DNA from: Liolophura sinensis
Lineage: Eukaryota; Mollusca; Polyplacophora; Chitonida; Chitonidae
Reading direction: 5' to 3'
NCBI RefSeq assembly: GCF_032854445.1
Contig: NC_088305.1
Location: forward strand, 9,797,606 to 9,861,605
Length of the DNA: 64,000 nt
Positions 50,671 through 60,802 of this stretch are shown here, in pieces. The position numbers and the translations under genes are program-made. How positions within the stretch are numbered: position 1 is the stretch's first letter; every line of letters starts with the position of its first letter. The notes under the pieces are model-generated. The model had not been told where the DNA came from. It did not search any database and saw only the letters and a list, made by a program, of their open reading frames with translations.

Positions 50671-51491
50671 GTTGGGATCAATTCGGCCTGATACAACTAC
50701 ATCGTCATATGCAAATACGCACTTGGCCTTTATTGAAAGTATAACATGCTCCTGTTTGAGGACCTGCCACCCCTATGTCTTTGATTTATAACATTATTAC
50801 CATTACCATCGGAGATTCACTTAGAACCTGATGAAGTCACACAATCTGCAACTGCTAGGCGCTAATGGAAATGGAAGACCTTTTTTCTGACCGCAATGAC
50901 AACGTAACCAATGTGCCAAATATAACACGATCAATGTCTTGTGTTCCTTAAAAAACTTCGTTTAAACGTACGTAATATTTCATGTTTTCATATTTAGCTG
51001 ATGACACGTCCTAACATATAGTGTTAACACAAATAAGATTCTTTGCCCTTTGTTTTATGATGTAAAATGGTTTCGAGGACCAGTCGATCGGTTCTCAGCA
51101 GCCTGACCAGCCGTTAATACGCTAGGCAACCTAACGTCAATGACCTAAATAAACTGTGAACACTGTCAAAACAAGTATTAGGAAGAGAAAAGTGGAAGGG
51201 GGTGGGGGTCAATACTGCTGACAGAAAATATGTTTAAACGGAAATACTGTTATGATCTTTAATTCATTTCTGATGACTGCTTTTATATTTCCGAAAAATC
51301 ACCAAAAATATGTTGTTTATTTTCAATATGACTTATCTCAGATTTTTAACTACAGGGTTTACTCAATAAATGGTTGCTGTGAAAACATGGGTATCACTTA
51401 TCATTTCTCCCCAACAGCTACCCCTACCTCCATACTACTTCTACTTGTCTCTGTTACACTCCATTCAAAAGTCGACCAATTTAAAATGGCG

Positions 51492-51725
51492 AGGCGCAAT
51501 GACTTAGGAGACTCTCACCGATGCAGCCGCTATCAGGTCAAGTCCAGCGCATGCGGGCTTCTTATCTGTTTGTAAGTGAGATATGTCAGCAATCTATGGA
51601 TGATATTGGGTTTCCCCACGGGCTCTGCACTGTTCCCTCCCACCATAATGTTGACCGCCGTCGTATAAGTGAAATGTTTCCGAGTACCGCATAAAACATC
51701 AATCAAATAAACAAATAAGAATAAC
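51492..51725 (+). mobile_element. SINE-1 (ancestral insertion, unit E)
   Basis: Orthologue of 21548-21782. Contains CAAGTCCAGCGCATGCGGG and the end CATAAAACATCAATCAAATA. Confidence 0.88.
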
Positions 51726-51847
51726 GGTTAAAAGTTTACTGCAGTCCGCAAAAACCACCTACCAGATCTTCCGTCAGAATGAGGTTAACATCAAGCGCGT
51801 CCCAGGCGTCATGTACACGTCTTTCACCATTATCGATAAACAGTTCT

Positions 51848-52045
51848 AGTTCAAGTCCATCTCAAGCTGGCTTCCTCTCCGGCCGTAGATGGGAAGGTCT
51901 GTTAGCAACCAACGGATGGTCGTGGGTTTTCGCAAGGCTCCACCCTGTTTCCTCGCACCATAATGTTGGCCGCCGTCGAATAAGTGAAATATTCTTGACT
52001 ATGGCGTAAAACACCAATCAAAAAAATAAATGAATAAATAAATAA
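51848..52045 (+). mobile_element. SINE-1, headless (private to unit E)
   Basis: Starts at GTTCAAGTCCATCTCAAGCT and ends GCGTAAAACACCAATCAAAA with an AAAT tail. Absent at this place in A-D. Confidence 0.9.
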
Positions 52046-52253
52046 GATAAACAGCTCTCCATTGATTTATCTGCCCATCCACTATTATCCTTTCCGAAAT
52101 CCACAATTTCCAAAACTTTCTCTTGGGTGCATCTGAGTTTATAAAAAAAATTGCATTTTCAATATTTCTTACATCTGATAATGTGGGCTATTTAAAGCGC
52201 GTCTTTAAGTCAAAATGAGATTTGAGCTTTAAATTTAATTCATTTGCATAAGA

Positions 52254-52447
52254 TTTATCTATTTATTTGGTTGGTGCTTTACGCCGTACTCAAGAATATT
52301 TCACTTATTTGACGGCGGCCAACATTATGGTGGGAGGAAACCGGGCAGAACCCGGGGAAAACCCACGACCCTCTGCAGGCTGCTGCACACCTTCCCACGT
52401 ACGACCGGAGAGGAAGCCAGCATGAGCTGGGCTTGAACTCACAGCGA
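52254..52447 (-). mobile_element. SINE-1 with 13-bp target-site duplication (private to unit E)
   Basis: Flanked by perfect repeats CATTTGCATAAGA (52241-52253 and 52448-52460). The A-box part of the head is missing. The other units carry the single uninterrupted target (for example CATTTGCAAAAGAG in C and D). Confidence 0.93.
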
Positions 52448-54342
52448 CATTTGCATAAGAATAACACACGGAAGTGTGAAATGCGGATAAACCTAATTCA
52501 ATTTGGACATTTTTTCTGGGTTTTAAATTAAAAGTAATGAAGCTAAACTGTCGTTAACCTTTACCAACCGCTCACAGTTCTCGTGTAAACTCGTCCAGGA
52601 TGGAATTTTGGCGTGAACGTTAATCAATTTTTACGATGTTTTCTTAGGTTTTATTAGCCGGATGCCGTTGGCAATTCCAGCTGCCATTCAAATCCGTCTG
52701 TTTGAAATCAATCCTCAGTGGGTTTTCATCCTTGCTAACACGAGATGCTGCACAGTGTATATAGATGAGTAGATCACTCTTTAATGTCACGGTTCGAATC
52801 CTTCAGAACCCATCTACACTGTAGACATTGGCAATGTTTGAAAAGAAACAACTTACCCATCCTTCAAAATTAGGTAAAAACTAAAAAAGAGAAAAGGCGC
52901 AGTGATGTTAATTTCAATTCATATGCCGCCACTTGTCTGGAAATATCAAAAATACTGTGTTGTCATCACATTTATTTAACGACCTCATAAGCGTTTGCGT
53001 TTTCGTAACAGATAACCCACACTAAAACAAACATGTTTCACATTTTTGTCACATTTTTTCACCCTCTTCCCATATGTATTAAAATTTCCAACACAGATCC
53101 GGAATGTTTCATCTAGCTTTCTGTATAAGAATTTATCAACCTTTGTAGCCTGTAATTTGTCGTTTAGATTTATCATATCACATCAAGGTTCTGGATTTTC
53201 GTTTTAAATACTACACATCTTTGTACTAATAACAGCTTTCTACTGGGAACAAACAAAATACTGGCCACACAGAGTAAAAAATAGAAAAGCGTAGGGATAC
53301 CGACGTAGAACTGTTATATCTATTATTAAAATTTGAACCGTCAATTGGCCTGGTTTTATACTGTGCATTTGCTGAAACAATATTCATTTCTCAAGCAATA
53401 AAAATTGTAGTACAAATATAGTATCTAAGTTCAGAAACAGTGCACAAAGACCTCTCGTGACAAAGTAGATTTATTTTCTTCATACTGAGGATTTGCATAG
53501 ACGATACCAATGTACGAAACATTAATTTTGAAGATAAAGTATACCATCTACGCTCAGGTAAAACGGACAAAAGTCTTAACTAAGTGGGTATCTATTCTTT
53601 TTATTGTAAGTTTGCTGAGACAATACGTACGTCCCAAACAGTAAATTTAAAGATAGAATACGAAGTCTAAGATCAAAAAGGATGTGCCTTTCGTCACAGC
53701 GCAAACGCTGAGTTAGATGTGCCTGATCCCGATCTAATTGGCATCCTAATCAGGAACAATGCTACTTCAGAAACAATTGGATTAATGTCGACACTACATC
53801 AGCGAGAATACACATCCATTATGTAAACTTTCAAGTTTGACATATCTGGGTATTGCAAGTCCAGCCAACACTAAGTTGAAACGAACGGCGTGGTAAGTTA
53901 TTTTATCTGAAAGTGTGAAAACGCTAAATATAACTGTTGTATTCATGTTGGCTCTGTTTTTTTCTAAATCTCATTTTCACCTCTCGCTTCTGGAAAACTT
54001 CTCTTGCTCCATCTCAATCGTAACGAAACTACTAGAGTTTTCTTTCAATATCTGTAGCTGCTGTTAAATTGGATTCGGAGTTTGAAAGAAATCGTATAGG
54101 AAATCAGCAAAAAACCTTTTGTACTTTTACCAAATGTCTTTCTTTTGACCTCATCAAACGGTGAACAGCGCAGGCGATTTGCAAAGTTTGTTTCATCAGA
54201 GGGTTATTAGTCGGGATTAATAGTTTCCCCTCACAGGGAGCGCTGGCCAGAAAGAGCGTGAGCTCGCCGAACCATTCTCAATTTATTCTCTCGCCTCATC
54301 GGCCCTGTCAATTGGGGTCGTTTAACAGAATAAAAGGAAGAA

Positions 54343-54371
54343 CAGGAAGCAAGGAGCAAGCGATTTATTAC
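54343..54371 (+). other. Invariant 29-bp block (copy E)
   Basis: Identical to 18405-18433. Confidence 0.7.
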
Positions 54372-55372
54372 GCCAGATCATGGGCTCTAAAGGGAGATCA
54401 TTCTTTAATTGCTGGCCAAATCGATACTGTTGGGGTTGCAACAGATGCAGGAGCATAGAAAACGTCGCCAAGTCGCAACTGAATTCTTGACGATCAGCCG
54501 AAAATACAGCTGCCGTTAAAAGCTGTAGTTTTAAGGATCACATCAATCTTCGCCATGCGCAGAGAACATTTTTGTTCTTGTATAATTTATCTTCTTTAAC
54601 GCCGTCTATTCGTCATGTGATCCCCACAAGCCTCTGGCTATCACTGTGCCACTGCCTATTCCATTCAATACCCTAAAAAATGAATCCGTTTATCTAACAG
54701 AATACCCTGACTGACTTCTGTGGGATGTCGGGATACACGATGCTATTGCTCCAAACTGTTGTGTTATACAATAGAACAGATTTCTGTTAACCCAACAAAA
54801 TCCTTTTTTTCAGAGAATCCAGGTATTCTGCTGCTTTTGGAATGAAATTACTTTCCTGGAACTTAATCGGAAAACGTAATATAGCATTGCCTTTAACAAA
54901 TGACTTTGTAGAGTAAACTTTGTTTTCCGTTAATTGAGTCATGAAGTCATCTGACGCGCAGAAGTTTATCTTACACACTGTAACTCACTTGCACAAAACA
55001 GATACCGGTTTAAGCGGAAATGTGCATTGCTCTAAAATGATTTACCCCCGATTAGTTTGCCTTAGCGTACATTGTTAGCCTTTAATATTCTACCTCAGAC
55101 GATGAATTAGTGAATAAATGATCAGACATTAACGTCGTACCTGCAGTATTTCTTTATGGGTTTACGTCGTACCTGCAGTATTTCTTTATGAGTTTATCAA
55201 TTAGTCATTTGGCTGGGAAAGCATGAGGAAGAGTGCAGAACCAAATTTACTTCTGACTGGCTTTCAGTGTGTTTTTTTATTTCTTGTCTTTCAAAATAAT
55301 TGGCTTCGCCGTAAAAAGTGGAATATTTCTTTGAACGTAAACAAACGTATTTTCTGTTTTAAACTATACTCG

Positions 55373-55448
55373 CCACGATATGACTGAGATATTGCTCATG
55401 TGGCGTTAAGCCATAATCATTCATTCATTCATTCATTCATTCATGCAT
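55373..55448 (+). mobile_element. SINE-3 3' fragment (private to unit E)
   Basis: CGCCACGATATGACTGAGAT, then ATGTGGCGTTAAGCCATAAT and (ATTC)n. Units B and C lack it at this position. Confidence 0.75.
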
Positions 55449-56264
55449 GCTACACTTTCGTATCTTAACATCCTTAAAATGTGTAATTGACGATTCCATG
55501 TCATATCGTATTCTGACTCAAGCAGTGTATTCACATTTACGTCAAAAGACGAACCAAACCTAACTACAGCAACCAGACAAGTACACTATCAAAGTTTGCA
55601 ATTTCTCCTACTCTGTGTTGAAGTGGCAGAGAGTCAGCCGATCTTCACTTTTGAGACCGTTCATATATATCTCAGTAACTGACGAGATAATTGTTACGAA
55701 AGATTCCATCAAAATATAACAACCTAAGTGTAATTTTGAGGATGCCACATTCTGATTTGGAGACATTTTGTATGAAACATAAAAAAAAATTATTGGTTTG
55801 AAAACGAGATCTCAGAAGATGCGCGAAGCTGAGACTGTGTGTTGTAAAAAAAACCCAATTACAGCCAGTCTAGCTTTCGTCACCTCTGATTCAACACTGA
55901 CTAATTCCACTCGGGAAAATGATACACTATCTTCACAATTCCTGTTAGCAAGCCCAGAGCAGGCGTACAATAGAGCTGTAATCAGGAGAATAAGCCCACG
56001 AAACTACAGAATCCGGGAGCGCCGAAACAGTGAGAATACTACAAAAAAAAAAACACTGCCATTTCACGCGAACTTCAATTTGTTCACCTTCCCCACGCAA
56101 TTCTACTTTCTTGCACAATTTGCTACCACTATATTTTGGTAACACAAATCACAAAGCATATGATATTAGACAACAACAAGACGGATAATTTTATGGAAAT
56201 GGACTATCTGTGACGCATGCTCAGGTTGTTTTGTTGGCTGTCCTGTTCATGCCACAGAAAATTA

Positions 56265-57245
56265 ACCGACAAAATTTTTTTTCAGTAACAATTTTTTTCC
56301 ACAGTCGGGCCCAAAAGGGATTTATTGATAACAAACTATACACAAACAAACGTATTCTCCGTAAATCTGGATTGCGTGTGTCAGATAATGATATTTTTCT
56401 TAACCCACTCCAGAAATTTCTTTCATTTTGAGTTTTTATTCATGGTAAATGTAACATAAGATTCATGTTAATTGACCCTATGTTCCTGTATTTTACATCA
56501 CCCTTGCTTGCTAGAGAGTAAAGCATAACTGAGAAGAAAGAGACAGCGTGGGTTCTGTATACTTATTTGATTGTTGGTTGACGCCATTCTTAAAGATTTC
56601 TAACGGATACTATGGGATTTAGTCTTATGGGTCTTATAAGAAAATAGGTGTGGTCCCTAAAAACCATCAATTTACGTTAGATTGTGAAAACGCCCGCATC
56701 ACCGCCTTGTTTGCTTACTGCATCATTCAAGACTCCACTAACAGTAAGAACGGGGAGATGTAAAAATTCCCTGCCAAAGGTCAGCCTTGAACTCGAGCGT
56801 TGTCATTGAATTGCCTTTCCTTCATAAGATTATGAATGAAGAAATACAGTGTTGTGACGGGTGCATCCTTTCTTATCGCTAGTACAAAACCTACAAATAC
56901 CACTACATATTTGAAAATATTTTCCCTCTCACAATTGTTGCATTACAGACCGTTCATACATAATGCTGTACCTTATGGGTTTCTCATCTGCGATGACATG
57001 TAGATGAGAATGTTATAATTGAATAGAGGTCTAGAAGGGACTGCGTGGCTCATTTTTTGAAAATGGTGTTTTCGTCTCAGCGGATGGTCTCAAGTATAAA
57101 TCCAGACCTTGCTAGTTCAGCAGCGTTTGAGTACACTGGGTATTTCGTTTTCCTCTATTTATAAGACTCACATCTGCTTAAAAATTACTGTCAGACGTTT
57201 ATCACCCATACGAAAAATAATTAAATTATATTTAAAAATGAAACA
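56265..57245. other. No supported feature
   Basis: Single-copy AT-rich sequence beyond the right edge of the array. No gene is recognisable. Confidence 0.5.
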
Positions 57246-57249
57246 TATA

Positions 57250-57392
57250 GACGTATAAATGTATGGTTGAGGCTTTACGTCCCATATGACAACAAGGAGT
57301 CATTAGGTGTGTCATATACTGTTTCTGTGACTCGCCTCGATACGGCTGAAATATTGCCGATGTGGCGTTAAGCCATAATTATTCATTCTTCT
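57250..57392 (+). mobile_element. SINE-3 copy
   Basis: The last 60 bases match the family (CTGAAATATTGCCGATGTGG, then CGTTAAGCCATAATTATTC). The upstream 80 bases may be its body. Confidence 0.6.
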
Positions 57393-57504
57393 TGTGACAG
57401 GGTGAGTACATACTGCCATAGTGCTGTCGTCACTGAAGTATCATACCGATGACGCCAGACATGACACCCCACCCAGTCATGTTAAACTGACACAGGGGCA
57501 ACCA

Positions 57505-57775
57505 GTCATGAGTGAGTAAGGATTTAACATTGCACTTAACAATTTTCATGTCATATGACGACGAAGGAGTCGTTAGAGTGCATGCACGTGTAATGTGCCT
57601 CCATGTTGCAGGACGGATTTCCACAGCTCTGTTATCTAGCCCTAACAGCTCAAGTCCCAGCCTTAGCCCTGTTCCGATATTCTCAGTGTCGAGCACCAAG
57701 GGAGGCAGCAAGTGTGTTTTTAGAGCCCTTGGCTCGACACGGAGACGGGCACAGACACAAATGTAGATTAGATCT
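57505..57775 (-). mobile_element. SINE-2 copy
   Basis: Shares TCATATGACGACGAAGGAG and GTTGCAGGACGGATTTCCAC with the complete copy at 46355-46690. The head side differs. The open frame on its minus strand is the SINE body, not a gene. Confidence 0.75.
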
Positions 57776-57796
57776 TTCACATATGTATAATGTTGG

Positions 57797-57976
57797 GGCC
57801 TCCGTGATCGAGCCAGCGTGGCACAATGACCCAGGAGCTTCTCACCAATAGGGTCGCTGTGAGTTCAGGTTCAGCCCATGCTGGCTTCCTCTCCAACCTA
57901 CGTTAGAAGGTCTGACAACAACCTACGGATGGTTGTGGGTTTTCCCCGGGCTCTCTATGGCTTTCTCCTGCCATAA
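57797..57976 (+). mobile_element. SINE-1, 3' truncated
   Basis: Starts GGGGCCTCCGTGATCGAGCC, B box GAGTTCAGGTTCAG, central block GGATGGTTGTGGGTTTTCCC. It ends at CCTGCCATAATG, before the tail. Confidence 0.88.
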
Positions 57977-59005
57977 TGAATGAACCATTCGTGTCAGATT
58001 GGAGGAGGGCACGATGACCCTTGTAGCTTCTGCCTCAAAGCTAAGCGTTTAATTTTCGCTCTCCGCACTCTCTCTCCGCGCATTCCGTCTTGTTTCGGAC
58101 AAATAAACCCGTTCTCGCGTAATTTACCCGTCCGGTCATTGTCAGCGTTGATTTATTATGGGTAATTAGGCGAAAATGGCCGACATTACAACACAGGGAA
58201 AGTATGACAAGGACTGAGTTAAGGAGTGTTCGAATGACAAAGAACACAAAATCATTTCTTATCGTCCGAACCCTCAGAAAAACTGAAATGGTGAAAGAAT
58301 TATTTTTGCCAGTTTATGGAGAGCTCTTAAACTAAGGGAATCACGAGTTTTGATGCACAGCGTTAATGACATTTCTGCTGGTAGTTGTTGCTTTTCAAAT
58401 CACGCATGGGGTACATTTTCAAAAACAAAGAAAATGCATAAGTATATTATGTATCCATAAGGTATACCACTAAAAGTTTAAAAAGCATTTTTTATGCAAA
58501 ATGGTGCACGCTGATAACACGACAGCACCGCCCTGTTATCAAGTTTAACCGATAAGGCGCCAATTATTTCTATAATCCTGTTCCAGTTTTTTTGTCTCCT
58601 CATCCCACCAGCTTTCTACAAAACTCGGTCAGTGCTTTATATGCATCCTCTGAAGCATATAAATATTCTTTCTACACGTCAAAAGTGGAACAAGACTAAG
58701 TCGTTCAATTCAGATAGGAAATTTGGCAATTACAGTCCCTCGTCACGTTTCCTTTCACCCAATGTTCTATTCAAGTGTAGCTAATAGTTTAAAACCTTTA
58801 ACTCATGGTAAGTTTTAATTAAGAAGGCATGGTCTTGGGTTTGAATCAGTTGACTGCTGCTTGAGTCTAATAGGCCTACAACGTAATAAAAGATCTGTGG
58901 TAACAGGTACGATTAATTTACTAACGCCAAATGTAGGAAAGGGGTCCATTGATTTCATTGTGGGTCACAAGAGTCAAAACGTGCTGGGTGTGCACTTTCT
59001 GCCCT
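57977..59005. other. No supported feature
   Basis: Looks single copy. No frame with recognisable features. Confidence 0.5.
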
Positions 59006-59009
59006 GTAT

Positions 59010-59122
59010 TTTATTTAATTATTCGACTGGTGCTACCGTAAGTCAGAACATTTCACTAATCCGGCGGAGGCCAGCATTATGGTTGAGGGAAACCGATCGG
59101 AGCCCGGGGGAAACCTATTAAA
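59010..59122 (-). mobile_element. SINE-1 3' fragment
   Basis: The plus strand contains GGCGGAGGCCAGCATTATGG and GGAGCCCGGGGGAAACCTAT. Several small deletions. Confidence 0.8.
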
Positions 59123-59264
59123 TGAATAAAAGAATGAAGGAATGATTAGGTTTCAACGCCACATTGACAGTACTAGAGCCATAGCATGGCAAGAACATGG
59201 TAGAATGAGGAAACAGTTATGGTTCTCATATGAAAACCGGTAGTTCACCTATCTGCCTTGCTGC

Positions 59265-59515
59265 TCGGCTACATCGGTCTGTATCACGAAGTTCGAGGTA
59301 CATGTAGCGAGATGGCTGAGCTCGCTATCTCGTTTTCTCCCTTTCCGACTTCGCTAACTCGCTTCGCCGTCTCGCTACATCGTTGCATACCTCGCTGCAT
59401 ACTTCGCAGCCTTGTATTAGAAAGATCGAGGCAACGAAAAGTTCTTCATCACTGCATTGCTCGCTGTCTCGCAGACTTGTAATAGAAAAGTCGAGGTAGC
59501 GAAAGGTGCTTCCTC
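59265..59515. repeat. Degenerate CTCGCTA-type tandem repeat with self-complementary parts
   Basis: Irregular repeats of about 8-10 bases around CTCGCTATCTCG, CTTCGCTAACTCGC and TCGCTACATCG. They are followed by TAATAGAAAAGTCGAGGTAG, whose GAGGTAGCGA motif is the inverse of the repeat. Confidence 0.7.
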
Positions 59516-59610
59516 AGCTACCCCATACACCTCAGAATGCAACATTCAAAATCGGAACAAATAGTAACTCTTGTACAACCAACGGAAGTACAACTCGAAC
59601 ATAACATGAA

Positions 59611-59614
<4 letters not shown>

Positions 59615-59683
<69 letters not shown>

Positions 59684-59687
59684 TATA
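59615..59687. repeat. (AT)n microsatellite abutting the LTR
   Basis: About 35 AT units with one interruption near the end, running directly into the retrotransposon terminus at 59689. Confidence 0.95.
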
Positions 59688-59688
59688 T

Positions 59689-60688
59689 TGTTACGGTATT
59701 GAAAACGGCAACAGAAAACAGACTCAGTGACTCAATATTACAATGTTAACAATGCTTTATATATAAAATGAGACGGACAGTTTTACAGACAGTTCAACAA
59801 CAACAACAACATACACATCAGTATTACCGGTCTTTACAAGTTTCCAGTTCACCTTTGCATCCCAAGGAATGTATTCCAGGAAATCCAACGTAAAGACCAT
59901 GGGATAAACACACAATTCACACAAGTCACAAATTGTCCTAGACAGGTACTTCGCCAGGTTAGCGAACACGAACACAGTACACAGGTTACACAGAACTGGA
60001 ACAGTCAAGCCTTTGAATGACGTCACACCCGCAGAGCACAACACAGGGTAAATACAGGCATGGAGGTATAATCCACTTTAGAACAGTTTCCCGCAGAAAC
60101 TCACAAACGAGCCGTTCAGAAACGTGGAGTAATGTCACCTTGTGGCAGAACGAACGTCCTTTACAAAACTGAAAACTTCAGTTTAGAGTCCTTGACGACC
60201 TTGTCGGTCAGGTGAGGTCAGCGTGTTAAACAAATTACACAGTCCACACTGTATAATCATAATAAAGATCCGAACACCAATAAACGTGACTTCCGCAGAA
60301 ATTCACATAAACCAGACATCAGTACTACTGTGGTACACAAACGGTGTCGGCATAAAAATCTGTCCTCCCAAATGAAACTGGCATCACCAGCTCATATCAA
60401 AATAATGGACTCGATATGAGAGCGTCTCACACTCTCCTGGCTCCCAGTGGATGCAGCAAAAATACCTCCACTCTGCACAGAAAACACGGCTTATATACGT
60501 GCCAGGTGGATTCAACTATTCTTAGACACAGAATTAACAGCCAATGTACAGCCAGTTAAATAAACAGAGCATTGAACAAGGTGCTTTCGGCCAGGTCCGC
60601 GCTGTACATATATAACAGGGCCTGTTATGCTTTCACAAAGGTCCGCAGACTAACAGTACATGAAGACGTTAAATAGTCATACATAACA
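59689..60688 (-). mobile_element. 3' LTR of the Gmr1-like element, 1000 bp
   Basis: On the minus strand it starts TGTTATG immediately after a polypurine tract and ends CCGTAACA, with a 5-bp terminal inverted repeat (TGTTA/TAACA). A TATATAAG box is present. The length of exactly 1000 bp follows from those ends. Its sequence differs from the LTRs at 10 and 19584, although both families have the same terminal motif. The target-site duplication cannot be tested because the 5' LTR is outside the window. Confidence 0.87.
60490..60498 (-). promoter_or_regulatory. TATA box in the LTR
   Basis: GTATATAAG on the minus strand, about 190 bases into the LTR, the expected place for its promoter. Confidence 0.5.
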
Positions 60689-60700
60689 CCCCCACCCTTC
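60689..60700 (-). promoter_or_regulatory. Polypurine tract
   Basis: GAAGGGTGGGGG on the minus strand, directly before TGTTATG of the LTR. It is the usual primer for plus-strand DNA synthesis and fixes the LTR boundary. Confidence 0.75.
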
Positions 60701-60802
60701 AGGGAAAGAAAGTTTTGCATAAAACTTTCTTTAACATATTCATAATTATGAATAATAATAACGTTTACCACAGTCTATAAAAACAAAGCTGCAGAAAACC
60801 AA

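Larger units (their letters stand above)
47215..50690 (+). mobile_element. Degraded L1-like LINE
   Basis: The 5' part starts near a CAAGATGGCGGAAGG motif typical of L1-type untranslated regions. It is followed by ORF1 remnants and by the last part of ORF2; everything from the ORF2 endonuclease to just before the catalytic site is missing. Two minus-strand SINE-1 copies interrupt it. The element separates units D and E, but the sequence on its two sides is not collinear, so it is not a simple insertion. Confidence 0.8.
50691..56260 (+). repeat. Tandem unit E (X only, right edge of array)
   Basis: Begins in the last part of Y (compare 40880) and is collinear with X to about 56260. As diverged from B-D as unit A is, and it shares with A sequence missing from B-D (about 54570-54610 and 54765-54810). 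Confidence 0.8.

Noticed and set aside
52780-52815. tRNA gene suggested by GGTTCGAATCC
   Set aside because: No A box at the right distance and no acceptor-stem pairing. Other units have a diverged sequence at the same place.
57430-57780. 116-codon frame on the minus strand, similar to one at 46401-46598
   Set aside because: Both lie in copies of SINE-2. The shared residues come from the SINE body.
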